Source of the DNA: Eleusine coracana subsp. coracana
Taxonomy: Eukaryota > Streptophyta > Magnoliopsida > Poales > Poaceae
Assembly: GCA_032690845.1 (NCBI GenBank)
Contig: CM064429.1
Span: 15,346,569-15,410,568, forward strand
Reading direction: 5' to 3'
Length of the DNA stretch: 64,000 bases
A program made the translations under genes and the position numbers. A model generated the notes under the pieces. The model was given only the letters and a program-made list of their open reading frames with translations, did no database searches and had not been told where the DNA came from. How positions within the stretch are numbered: the stretch's first letter is position 1; each line of letters opens with the position of its first letter. Below are positions 20,294-32,570 of the stretch, piece after piece.

Positions 20294-21110
20294 ACAACAA
20301 ATGAATGAGCTTGATGATTTCGCTTATGATTCACCTACTAGTGCTGAAATTAAACATTTGATTTTAGTTTCATGTGAAATAGATGAATAGAAATTATTGT
20401 TTTCTCTAGATACTTTGGGTTATATTGAATTTGATGTTCTTTGTGATCTAAATACCGTGAAGAATCAAATCTTTTGTCAAACTGAATTGTCTTTATTGAC
20501 AAGAAATATTTTTCATGCTGCTGGAAACTATGAGCATAGAGGTTTGTTTATGGTGCATAGAGTATATATTTGTTCAAAATTGAAACCTCCTTGTGTTGTA
20601 CAACTCAATGATCAAATAGAAAACTGCACTAATAATTATCATTCCATGTCAAGTTTTTCTAGTGTTTCTAAGATCAGACATTTTCTAAATTATCATAAGA
20701 GTGAGGATGATGTTCATTCTACTGCTCAATTTTCCAAAGAGGTTGTTAATTGGTATGACATGCCTTCTATTGTAGTTTTATATTATGATGATAAATTTCA
20801 TAACACATATAAACACGAGGTGCATCCCAAGTTTAGGAATAGTTCTATATTTCAGATTTCTGATATGAGACCACTATTGGGAGAAAGACATGGGATCGAG
20901 TCAAGGACGACTCTAATTCAAAAAGAATGATGAGGATATCACACCTATGGATACACACAGCACTCCTCCAACTAAGATGAAAGTTCATGTGCATCACCTG
21001 AATTTACAGGTGAGCTAGTTTCTAATGTTTTGTTTATTTGGTTTTGAGAATAGATTGCTATCTAATGAATTAATGATTGTTAGAAACCATGGATATGATG
21101 ATGAGATAGC
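20294..21110 (+). pseudogene. 3' internal remnant of an unclassified gypsy-type element
   Basis: The open frame 20397-20930 (177 codons) starts MFSLDTLGYIEFDVLCDL and ends with ISDMRPLLGERHGIESRTT followed by an acidic 'gaggatat' 3' end. I recognise this as the style of 3' coding ends found in grass gypsy-type elements, without a named domain. Upstream it is cut by the copia LTR at 20293. The downstream sequence enters an LTR-like region. Confidence 0.45.
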
Positions 21111-21960
21111 TTGTGAGGTGATTGGAGGCGTGATGGGCCAGCAAGGATGTCCAAGCCAAGGTGGAGGCCCAATGAAAACCGACTTCGAGTCTGTTTTGGA
21201 GCCTAGGACCAGTCTGCACTAAAACGGACGTCCAGGATGCATACGGACTCAGATTTAAACATTCTATATATGTCTGGAAAGATAACAAAAAGGCATTTCC
21301 AACCCAACAGGTCCCATGTAAAAATTCGTCCCGAGCAGTCGGCGATCGCCAAAACAAATCGACTTCCAGAATCTGTCCTGGTGCTGTGACACCGTAATCG
21401 GTCTTTGGGCCATGTATCGAGTTGAGCCCACTTAGAGCTGCGTCCAGGAGATCTTGCACGATCCTAGGGTCCTCATATACAGTCGCCGCCTCTTTATTAG
21501 GGTTTGGGTTTTGCTTAGATTATTCTATAGATAACAGTTTTGTCGTTTGATCGGTTTGTGAGACCTTAACTTGTGAGATTCATCGTATACTTACAAATTT
21601 GGTTGCATTCTTCTTTGTTCTTGCTTGTGTTCTTGATTTGTAGGCAAAGATAAGCCTTCTCGACGAGGTCAATCGTTCTTGAATGGTTGATAACCAGAGG
21701 AGACGTTGTGCTGTGATTGCGGGGTTCAGAACGTATCGTTCGAAAGCCGGATCGATTTATGTATCGCCTCCGTATTAATCAAAATTATCAGAACCTATCG
21801 GAAGATCGGGAACCCTTGTTCACATCATATCTCCTTAGAATATCATAGATTGCTTTTTGTCTAATAAAATTGTATATCATAATCTGGTCAAATATACGAG
21901 AGTTTATATAATTTGTTGATTTTCTAAAACCCGTAGGCACGGCCGGTTACTTTGCTAGTT
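21111..21960 (+). repeat. LTR-like remnant following the gypsy 3' end
   Basis: From about 21111 (tgtgaggtgattggagg) the sequence resembles an LTR: a long untranslated stretch, 'cctcatatacagtcgccgcc' and 'tagggtttgggtttt' leader-type sequence, and a long pyrimidine-rich segment to about 21960. Neither boundary can be fixed, and no partner LTR is in the window. Confidence 0.35.
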
Positions 21961-21986
21961 ATACTTAAAATTAACATTTTCTTTTT

Positions 21987-22505
21987 GAGACAATTACCTA
22001 TTTGGCCTCGAAAAAGATGATGCTTCCTTTCTTGGCCTTTTTAAAATCAATATTTCCTAATAGGACAAAAACCATTTTTTATTTCCCTCTATGGCCCTTC
22101 CGTCAATTTTGATTCTTGACAGTATTAAGTAGTGAGTAAAAAGACATTTTTACCCCTGATATTAAATGAACTTGCATTTTTTTATTTTTTTAGAAAATAA
22201 ATAATTCATATAAAATTTTAAAAAATATTTATCTTAGTTTGTTTTAAATTTAAATTAAAAAATATAAGTTATACATTACGTGTGAGTTATACATTTTCCA
22301 AAAAAATTCTAAAAAAATAAAATTCATTTCATACAAGGGGTAAAAAGATCTTTTTACTCTCTACTTAACACTTAATAGTGTTAAAATTGATGAAAAAGTC
22401 ATAAAAAAAATGAAAAATTGTTTTGATCCTAATAGAAAAGTTCGATTTGAAAAGGACCAAAAAAAGAAGCACCATCTTTTTTTAGACCGAATAAGTAACT
22501 GTCTC
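21987..22505. mobile_element. Mutator-type MITE (519 bp) with long inverted ends
   Basis: The left end reads gagacaattacctatttgg, and the right end, reverse-complemented, reads gagacagttacttattcgg. The similarity continues for well over 60 bases into both arms. It is flanked by the 9-bp direct repeat tttcttttt (21978-21986 and 22506-22514). A 9-bp duplication and an end close to the Mu consensus (gagataattgcc) place it with Mutator-like elements. It is AT-rich and has no coding capacity. Confidence 0.85.
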
Positions 22506-22514
22506 TTTCTTTTT

Positions 22515-23600
22515 AGTCAGGACATCCGCCCGCGCTGCACCTAGTGTCCACGTCGTCTCGAGTATTTTTTTTCATCCCAGGAGGGTGCGTTAGTGTGGGT
22601 TTACTTTGTTTTGGTGATAATTACACATTTGTAGGGCTTCGCCTCTCTCTAAATTTTCATTGGCTGCATTGCACTGGTACGATGCCCAGACTTGAGTTAA
22701 TGACGATGAGTTAACACACCCGCCGGTCTCCATGGTGCTCGGGTGCACCTCTTCGCTTCCTCTTTCTTTTTCTCCTCTCCGTCACGTGGGGCTCTTCGTC
22801 TTCCTTTTTCTTTTTTTCCCCTTGTTTCACATCTTTACGTCCGACGTCAAGCTCCGAAGTGGGGATCCCTGTCCTTTTCCTTTTGATTCTTCCTTCTGAT
22901 TTGATCTCCGCAATTCTTCTCTTATTTGCTTTTTTACCTGAGATTCCATGCATTTCTCTCTGCCTTTCCAAAATCTTTATTATGGTGCCATTCTGGTTGG
23001 CCTTGAGCCCTTGACGGAGCCTCCAGAACACCTCGTCCCTCGCCGCTGCGGGCGCGAAAACCCTGGCTGGCATGGCGGGAATCAAGGATGCCTCGGCGGG
23101 CTCGTGCACGGCGGCGTGTCATCGGCCTCCTCGAGGAGCGGACACCGACGCCCCGGTTACGCGCCGTCGGGCTACTCGAGGCGGAGCGCTCGAGGCCCCA
23201 GAGCACTCCGTCGCTCGCTGCCGCGGGCGCGGTGACCCTGTCCAGTGTGTGGGGGAGCCGAGAATGCCTCGGTGGCGGCGCCTCCTCAAGGCCTAGGAAA
23301 AAATATTCGGCAAAGAAAAAATTTCGGGGTTCATCGAAAAACACAAAAATTTGAAAATTTTAGAAATTTCGATGAACAAATTTGATTTTTTTAGAAATAA
23401 TTGACATGATTTCACAAGAAATTATCTTTAATACATAAGATATTACGGTTACATATATAAACAAAATAATTTGAATTGATCAAATATAATCAACTATGAA
23501 TTTTCAACCATCTCGATATTTAAAATTTTATTTTACTTCCACCAAAAAATATAAAATTTCAAATATTTTAATGAAATTTCACTGAAATTGTTTTCCTAGC
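22515..23600. other. No convincing gene; GC-rich then AT-rich intergenic stretch
   Basis: A GC-rich block (about 22980-23300) gives open frames on both strands, which is typical of base composition rather than coding. After 23300 the sequence turns sharply AT-rich (aaatttc-rich). I see no protein signature. Confidence 0.4.
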
Positions 23601-26600
23601 TCAAGGCACAGCTCCTCGGGGCCGAGAGCATTCTGCCCGTCATCGCCACATGCACGGGGATCATGGCGACGCGGCAGCAACCGAGATTGCTTTGTGCTAG
23701 TTTATTCAGTCGAGTCCTATGCTACTGTTTCAATTTTCACTTTGTCCTTCCCTCGGTTTGTTTTGAGTTCTGTTTTGCCTTTCCTAGGGTCTTTACTCTG
23801 CTGTCGTGTTCCTAAGATTATAGTTGTGATCTATGTTGCTCTATCCTATGCCTCGCTCATATCCATTTTGTATTTCGGATGGTTGGGTTTATTGCAAGCC
23901 GGTTGATTTCCCTTTGTTTGGCCGATTTCGTATAGCCTGCCATCGTATGGGGTTCAGTTTCATATGTAGATCCCTCTTGCGTAAAGGATTGCTGGCCTGT
24001 GGTTGATTTCAGATTTTCAACCTTTGGATTTTTACTCTAGTAATTTTGTACCATCAGATCATTTGTTGTGAACTAGCGTTGCTCCTAAGCTAGCCAGGTG
24101 GGCCACCCCTATCTCTCTGTTGTATTCGGCCCACGTGTGGAGCGGGTGCCGGTGCCGCGTGAGACCAACGCGAAGTCGTGAGCTGCTTTCGCGTAGATGC
24201 CACCTTCAGCTCCGGACGAAATCGCGTCTTTCTCATTCATCGCCCCCACGCTTGCGAGAGCCGAGCCGGCGACTGGCCTGCTCCTCCTCCAACTCTGTCT
24301 TCCCGCACGAGCGCCGCCACGTGGCCCACCCGTCCTTCCTTCTCCTCCCTTGGTGGCGGCGGGTTCCCCTGGATCCGGGGCGGTGGCGCGGCGCACGCTC
24401 CAGTCCTATGCAACCCGTAGCACATGTCCTTGCATAGTTGCATCGCTTCCTCATCCTTGTCCTATGGGCGCCGAGCGCAAGGCGAGGTTCAGAGATGACC
24501 TGCTGGTCAGCGTTTGGCAATCGGCGGCTGCAGTCCTGAAGGTGTAGGCCGAGTGTGTCTGGTGGAGAAGAAGTTCAAGGTAGAGGTCGGTCTTGACATG
24601 GCGGACGTTGCAGAGCTGGATGCGTTCGACCGGTGGTTGCTGAGCACTTCCTTTCTGGTCCATGAGGACTTCCGATGCAGGTAATGCTGCTCTTCGATTA
24701 TGCTCCAGCATTTCTTTGGAATCTGTGTGAGTTGTGTTCACAGTTCAACGACTATTAGCGAAAGTCCCCCAAAAATGCTACGTATCATCTTGTGATGTTA
24801 TACTCAACAATCTAGGAGTAATCGTGAGCATTTTCTATACTACTGATTTACCTATAGTGGCCAAAGTATTTTCTGTTTCATCCACAACACCAATGTTGTG
24901 ACTAGCCCTCTTCACTTCTCTTGAAATAAGTTGCTTTTGCAAAAAGATGTAACTGGTAATGTCTAGATCATTTTAAGTGTCTTAAGGTAAATTCACGTAT
25001 GTATTTGTGCCTTACTGAATCATTAAAACATGCATTAACTATTGGGTTGACACCTTATGAATTAGAAGTTGAGCTTCATGTTTTCATCTATTCATATGCA
25101 GTATGACTGATGATTAATCTAATGCAATGCCCCATATCAGTGGTATACTCGCTGCAATTGACACTTTTCTCAGCAAGTGAGGTGTAAGTTGAATGGCATT
25201 ACATTGTTCTGTTTGTAGCTCAGAACTCCATCCGATAAATGTAAATGATGGGCACTCTTCCTGTGTCAAGTATTATGAAGTAACTTTCAAGTCTTTTTGG
25301 ATCACTAAGAGCCAAATATTTTGATCTTGCAGATATTTCACTTCATTTGGGTTTAGTCTGTTCTGTGTGGAGGTTCTTCAGGTATGAAATAAAACCATTT
25401 TACTAACCATCATGAAATGTCCCCTAATTTTCAGTTCTATTGCAATCACTGATAAAATGGTACCTAAAAAAAATACTTACGTGGCCCGTATGACTAACCT
25501 ACATTAAAGATGCCCTTGGTGGGTTTTATTGTCATTTTGCAGATTACTATTCTTTGTGTTTGGTTTTGGCTATTTTTATAACATACTCATGTTTGCAGTA
25601 TCATTTCTTTAAGACCACTTCAGTCTTGGGTAGGAGAGAGGCCCTTCTGAAAGTGCCCATCTTTCAAGTTTCATAGGTAAATTATGTACCCATCTTCTGC
25701 ATGTACCTTGCCACATTGATTCCCGTGATTCTATTTTTACTTAATTACCATAGTGCTGCCTTAAATTTCCTACACAATTAATTATTCCACAAAATACTAC
25801 ATAAGCTAAGTAACTACAGCAAGGGAACAACATTGCTTCTGTTCAAAGGATCAAAGATTAGAAAAAGATCATAGTAATTTACAAGTCTGCCATTTATTTG
25901 CAAATCTTTTTGTAGCATTGACTGGTGTTTTACATTTTAAGTGATATCTTTCATTGCATTGGTTACTTTAACTCAATTTGTCTCATTCAGTCAGCAAAAT
26001 GAATGTGATTAATTTCGTAGAAACATCGTTTAAAGTTTAAGCTATGCTTTCACAATCATGTTATTGAGCTATAATATCAAACTCTACTTTGTCGCATACT
26101 TACTTCACTTTTATCATAGGTCATTAGAAGGTTTCTGCATAATGTTGGTAGTAACGTGAACACATTCTCCTACATAAAAAGTACAAGGTGCAACAACATT
26201 TATTTAAAAATCAAAATCAGAGCATTTTTTCAAATTGATACTACAGTCACAACATGACTCTATTTCGGTAAATAATAGTGCAAGCTCTCTGTGTTGGCTA
26301 GTTAACTCTTTTTTGCAGATTATGGTCATCTGTTGTGGTATCAATGAAAACAAAAACTTTATTCATACAAATTGCTTCAATAACGTAATATTTTTGTTAT
26401 GATTTTGTTTGGACACTTAACATGGATGCATAAGTGATGTGCTGTTAGTTAGCCTTTATAGTGTATCTTGGTAGGTATCCAGTTCATGAAATCGCGTGCT
26501 CAATGTGAGGTGCCCAAAACTTCTGTTACTTAGCATACCATTGTATGAACTCAATGTCCAATCACATGCATGACAGCCTTATATGTGCTTTTACTAAACC

Positions 26601-27880
26601 CCTATATTATTGATTGTTAATTGTTGTATGATAATCAGCTTTGAATCTTTTTTAATGCAACTGTCAATTAAGATTCATATTATCAACAAAGTTTAATTAT
26701 ATGGCCAGAGAAGTCAATCAATCAGATGTAAAACTTTTATAATGTTTACGCAGATTCTATATCTTAGCATCAGAAGGCCTTTGTTCTTGGTCAGAATCTT
26801 GGAAAGTGGCTCTCCCAGACATATGCAGTTGTTCAAGCGGCTGCAGCGGATGATGCCATAATTGTTTTTTCTTTGTTAATCTTATTGTCTAAGCGGCAGC
26901 GAGGAAGCAACAACATGATATTCTCTTTAATCATTGTAGGCGTCAATACCAATAGTTTTACTTCGTTGTGCTCCTTATGAAGAGTTGTGGAATATTTCAT
27001 CCCATTGTATTACCTCTATAAAACTCACACACTACTTCAGCAAACCAAGAGATGAGATCATTAAGTCAACATGTATTTTATCTTGAATATACATTTTCTA
27101 TACAAATATTTAAGATTTTGATTGCTACTCAATTTTTTGGGAGAAAATTGACCGTTGTGTCAGGTTTTATCACTCCATATTGATATGTATTGCTGCATGC
27201 GCCTGAAATATGAATGGACAAGCCAGCTCATACCCGTTCGGATGCAGACGGCAATCTGTTCACGCGTGCAGGCATGGGCGGGCACGGCGTTAGCGCACCC
27301 CCCTTCCTAGTATTTCATTGGTTTGCGATGGTTTGGGACTCCATTGCTCTCCAATTGTCCTTTTGGTTCTTTGTGGTGTCTTTGTTCTTTCTTTTTATTC
27401 TTGTATTTTCTTAGCTTTTGATTAAATCGTGAGGCTATTTATGGGTTCACAGGTTGCTTCATATTTGGTCACGTCAGGTGCGGATCAGGTTCCCAAATAT
27501 CTTCCAGAGGTGGATGGAGGGAGTTGGGTGAGGTCCGCAGGTGTATTTCACTTACTCGGTCTCTGTTTCTTATTCGTTAACTTGCCTCTTCAAATCTCAC
27601 ATGATTTTGATGTTAGGTTATTTGTGGTCTGTAGTCGAGACGTGCGGCTTCCTCCCCTTGCCTCCAGGTGCGTTGTTGTTCCTGTTGTTGATAGATGTGG
27701 TTAGATTATTTTGTGCTTCATTGTTATTGATATATGTGTTTGTTCTTGGTTTTGTCAAGTATAGTTGCTACTTTAAGTGTCCTGTTGCATGTTTTAGGTG
27801 CAGGTTTAATAGTTGCTTCTTTAGGTGTCCTATTGCATGCTTTAGGTACAGGATGCTTCTTGTCAGTATCAAATTACAGA
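23600..27880. other. Region with exon-like fragments but no intact gene
   Basis: Short open stretches flanked by GT/AG-like sites occur (for example about 24490-24682 and 25333-25380), and a GC-rich block lies at 24150-24420. Nothing reads as a continuous protein and no domain is recognised. The stretch lies upstream of a Helitron-type helicase remnant, so captured gene fragments are possible but unproven. Confidence 0.3.
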
Positions 27881-27894
27881 TGTAGTGCACAAAT

Positions 27895-28170
27895 ACACTC
27901 TGCATTGCCTTGTCTTGTTCGAAATACACAATGCGTCAATTTTCTGTTAAAGTTTGCTATGCCATGACCATAAATAAAAGCCAAGGTCAAATACTTGATA
28001 ATGTTGGTGTCTACTTAAATAAGTTGATTTTTACTCTGGTCGACTATATGTGTCTGTTTCTCGAATTACTTCGAGTAAGGGACTTAGGATACTTTGAAAA
28101 TTAATGATGATGGTTCTTGTGGTTCGAAAACCAGAAACATTGGGTATAGAGAAATATTGTATCTTTTTAA
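27895..28170 (+). pseudogene. Helitron-type (Pif1-like) helicase remnant
   Basis: The frame from 27910 reads CYAMTINKSQGQILDNVGVYL, corresponding to the conserved C-terminal helicase motif of plant Helitron RepHel proteins (vCYAMTINKSQGQ...VGVYLP). The next segment matches 'LYVALSRV..' only after frameshifts, and a later one reads GSKTRNIGYREIL. Only the last hundred or so residues remain. No Rep domain and no clear Helitron termini (5' TC, 3' hairpin plus CTRR) were found. Confidence 0.7.
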
Positions 28171-29195
28171 ATATGTTAAAGTAGGTTATTACTAGCCTAT
28201 GTACAACACTATATGTCTATATATATGTATGTATAATTTGAGTGTGCTTTTTTATGTTTATTGTGTTTACTATCTCTACTGGTCAGATTTTTTTATGGTA
28301 TTCCTGGATGTTTTTTTGCTGGCTGGTACTTTTGGACTATACATAGCTTGTTTTATTAGTTATGTTAATATGTTCAAATAGTGTGGATACGTTATGCTTA
28401 TTAGTGGTCAGATGCTTCCTCTGCATCTTTCAGAGTTGGCTTGTTTTCATGGTGATTTCATATCCATGTGTGGTCTAGAGAACAATGTATTGTGTATGCT
28501 GGTTCATAACTTTTAATGTTGTTCCATTATTTATCTGGTAACTGGTACTTTTCTCTTTGACTCATGAAACATTTAATATAAATATGTCCTGTCCATACTG
28601 CATATATATGTGCTTCGTTGATTGCTTATCCATAAAAAAAGTAAAACAACTGCAGATGTTGCACCTCTGTTTAAGACAGCTGAATCCAAGCTTTAGGCAA
28701 GGTGCCATTTTGGCAAGGAAGCTTTAGGTAAGGTGCCATTTTGGCAAGTATATCTCGTATGTGAGACTATCATGGTAACAGGGATGATGGAGATATACAA
28801 CATGTTGACTTGGTTCTGATCGATGAGGAGGTGTTGCCTTTTACGGTTCAATGTTTGCATTTCCTTACTAACCAATTTTCTTACTGTTATTTCTTTAACA
28901 TACTCTCTAGGGAACTGTGATGTATTGTGAGGTTGGAGCTGATGATATAGAGGCTAAGAAACCATCTCTTGCGTAAGGAGAATAGTTGATTCTAAAGACA
29001 TTCATAGTATCCGGATCTAAGTTCTCCTATATGCCTATTAGTTCTGAGTATAAGATCAACCCTAAGCCTTATATCCTGCTGTATCTTTTCAACCTCAAGA
29101 AATTCATGTTGGTGAAACTAAATTCTTTGATGATTGGTTATCGTTTCTTTTTTGATTTATTGATTAATATATAGTACTCTAAGTTTTATGATAAT
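28171..29195. other. No gene recognised; contains a 31-bp tandem duplication
   Basis: The AT-rich sequence has only short open frames. The units at 28688-28718 and 28719-28749 are near-identical 31-mers (aagctttaggcaaggtgcca...), differing at two positions. Confidence 0.4.
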
Positions 29196-30497
29196 TGATA
29201 ATTGGATTCCCAAGCTATGAATGTTTTGGTGATTAATGACATCTATGAAAATATGACTAATATCTACACGAGTATTGTGTATCCAGTAATCATCTTCTAC
29301 TCTATTATAAATCCTATTTATGGTGGTTGCCTTGGCGATTGATGATAATGACCACAAGAATGGAGACTTGATGAGCTTGGTTGAGTTCAAGGATTGATGG
29401 ATATGGATAAGAATAAGCTAGGAGCAAGTGTTTGCAAGTGTTTGGAATACTTGTCTAATTGTTAGGGATTGAGTCCATATGAAAAACCAAACTATCAAGG
29501 GAGTCTAAGTCATATCTCTTAAATCACGCTAGTCAGTGATGTGCATGAATGCTCGATGAAATCACAAGACATTAGGTGGCAATGAAGAGGTCAAAGAGCT
29601 GTTGAATGAAGCCAGGATACGAAGTCAAGCGAAGATGAGGAGTTTTAGCTTCTGAGGATGTAGACCAGACAGAGGGGTCGCGGAGACTGGGCAGTCCTTG
29701 AGAGTGCTAGAGACCAGACATAGGGGTCTTGGAGACCTCTCTTGGCTATTTTAATTGCTGGGAGCATCAATAGGGAGCCAAGAGAAAAAGAGGAGAGCAC
29801 TAGGAGAAGATATTGGATATATTGAGAGTGCTAGAGAGAGTAACTTGAGAATCCATACACATCTAAGGCTAGGGTGTACTTAAGAGTGGGTTCTAGGCTG
29901 TTACTCTTGGTCTATGGTAGGATCTAGATCGGTTAGGTGTTTGATGATGAGCCTGTCATAATCGGTTGTGAAGGCCGTCACATGTTTGTACACGGTTTGA
30001 GCCCATCGTTGAAAGGAGCATCGATAGTGATCGCTCGTGTCGGCTCAGGGAGTCCGACAAGTTCTTGAGAGAGGCGAGCTGGTGTCTTGATGACAGCGGT
30101 GACACAATCATATCTTCACTCTGGGAGTGATTGCAGGCTCATGTGCGAGAACTCCACTTGGTGGCGGGAGGGACCGGCACTCCGGCGGGAGTGGTCCAAC
30201 AAGGACTAGGGGAAGGCGCCATCCTTCTGATACCTCGGGAAAGAATCATGAGACCGTTCTCTTTACTATTTCACAATGGTGTGTTATATTTGATAGGTTG
30301 ACTTGATGCTTGCATAGGCTAGTGTGGCATAGCTTCCGCATCGCTTGCATCATGAACACTAGCATGTGTAGGATCTTGGTCTATTAGAATTTTTAGGTTG
30401 CAACGATTGCTAGGGTTGAGTGAGAAAATTGAAATATTTGTTGATTGTGGTCGGCTTACCGATTCACCCCCCTCTTGGCATCCTTTTGATCCTTACA
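29196..30497 (+). repeat. Probable 5' LTR of a decayed copia element
   Basis: The sequence from tgataattggattccc to ccttaca is directly followed by a degenerate tRNA-Met primer site (tggtataagagc, 30500-30511) and by gag. The left boundary is approximate because no second LTR is in the window. Confidence 0.55.
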
Positions 30498-30550
30498 ATT
30501 GGTATAAGAGCTAAGTGCTCAATCTAGAGCCTTCGCCGCCCTGAGTAAGG

Positions 30551-32570
30551 ATGTCAGGAGAGATAAGAAGTGTTACCATATTCAATGGTGAGGTCAACAA
30601 CTTTTGGAAGGCTCGCATGCAAGTCTACCTTGAGTCCCTTGATCCAAAGATATGGAAAGTGACCCATAAAACATATATGAATGTCAATCCGCTCGATCTT
30701 GATTTCATTAAGCACAATGCTAAGGCCAAGAATGCTTTGTTAGCATGCATCACTAAGGACATCTTTTCTAGAGTGGATGCTAGTTCGACAACACATAGTA
30801 TTTGGGAACAAATCAAGAACATTCATGTGGGCACTCATGATGTGAAGGAGGAGAAGTACTATGTGCTCAAGAACTAGTTTGATACATTACTAGATTGTCA
30901 CATGAGAGAGCTAACATTGTGTATTCTCGTTTTCATGTGCTAGTTGAGTAGATCAACTCTCTTGGGGATGACTTCAAGTTCAAGCCAATTGAAGTCATAA
31001 GAAGATTTGTGAGGTTCTTTCAGGACCCCTAGTATGAGTCAATCATCACCTACACCCTTCAAGGTGACCTCAAGATAAAGACCACTTAAGAAGTACTTGG
31101 GAAGATGACTGCCTTTGAGAGCTATCATATGGGTTTGGATGATCCACAACCATCCAACCTAGCTCTTCAAGTTGAGAAGCAAGAAGCTGTCAAGAGCAAG
31201 AAGAGCGATATGAAGGTGGTGATCGGTGAAGATGATGATGAAGAAGAAGAAGTTGACTTGAGTGAGGACTTGACACTTCTCATTAGAAGAAATAAAGACT
31301 TTCAAGAACAAGTTCGTCTTCAAGTTCAAGGGAATGTGCTTCAACTATGGCTGCAAGAATCAGTTTGTTCGAGATTGCCCCAAGCCAAAGAAAGAAGCAT
31401 TCAAAGCTCAAGAGTCAAGCGATGAAGAAGAAGAAGAAGAAGGTTCCAAAGCCAATCACAAGAAGAATACATATATCAATAAGGACAAGAGCAAAGGCAA
31501 GGAGCACAAGAAGAAGTTCTCACGCAAGGCTCTTGTTGGAGAGTGGACAAGTGACAACTCAAGTGAAGCATCCTCTTCCTCAAGTGATAAAAAAGAAGTG
31601 GCCGTCTAGCCATCATAAAGACCACTCTACCTCGAGCTTTTCGTCCACTTCCCATGTGCCTCATGACTTCGAGCCACCTTAGGGAGAGTGAGGATAGGAG
31701 TAGTGACAACGACGACAGTGGTGATGAGAAACTCTCCTACACCGAGCTCTGGAGTATGCTTGAGCAAGCTCGTGACATCGTCATCAAGAAGTCTAAAATG
31801 TTGGAGGTGGTAAGAAAAGAGTGTAAGTTGGCTAAGGACCATGTTGGCAATATTGAGAGTGAGATTAAGGACCTCGCCACTTCTCATGAGGTCCTAAACA
31901 AGAGTTTTGACAAAGTCAAAGGTGATCATGTAGACATAAGTGAAAAGTACAAGGCCCTTGAACTTACTTTCGAGGCCATCAATGTTGATAATCTTCTTGT
32001 CTCTCTCTCCTCTAGTTCATCAAAGAGCAACATTTCCACTATTTGTGATGAGCTAACCACCTCAGTCGAGATTTCTTCTATTGAGCATTCTATTTTGAAA
32101 TCATCAGCTCAAGGAAGAGAGGAAGATGGTGATGGATGGCTTTGAGAAGCTCACACATGGTTGAGCCATCCACAAAAAGATACTTGAGAGGAGTCTTGTT
32201 AACAACGTCTCCCACCGTGGTCTTGGCTCATATCCCGCCGTCATCGACACCATTGGGAAGAGTGATTCCATTCCTTTTTGGATCAAGCCCCTACTTACCG
32301 ATGACTACTACTGCGAGAGGTGTTGCAAGGATGGTCACACCCACAAGGAATGTTCTATGGTGAGAAATTCTATTATTTTGCCTAACGCTAACTTGTTCCA
32401 TGAGAACACATATTTCTAACTCTTTAGGGACAAGGATGGCAAGGTGAAAACAAAGGCTTTGGGTCCACCAAACAAGAAAAGAAAGATCAAGAGCATATGA
32501 GTGCTTAAGTGCATAGTTGATCGCGAGAGATCTACTAAACACAAGTTGGTGCCAAATAACAAGACCTAGA
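30551..32570 (+). pseudogene. Copia-type Gag, decayed
   Basis: The first part, 30551-30877, matches the DUF4219/UBN2 Gag start (FNGEVNNFWKARMQVYLESL, later IWEQIKNIH). Stops and shifts follow, then 31105-31330. The zinc knuckle at 31334-31380 reads CFNYGCKNQFVRDC, with the second Cys replaced by Tyr and the His by Gln. Next come a Lys/Glu/Ser-rich segment, a coiled coil (31654-32145) and a second Cys/His-type motif near 32310 (CERCCKDGHTHKEC). No pol domains follow to 33300, so the element is a gag-only remnant. Confidence 0.75.

Noticed and set aside
22711..23354. Overlapping frames on both strands in a GC-rich block
   Set aside because: Frames are open on several strands at once because of GC content and lack any recognised motif.
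24109..24547. Arg/Pro-rich frames on both strands
   Set aside because: This is compositional openness. The pieces may be exon fragments but cannot be called genes.
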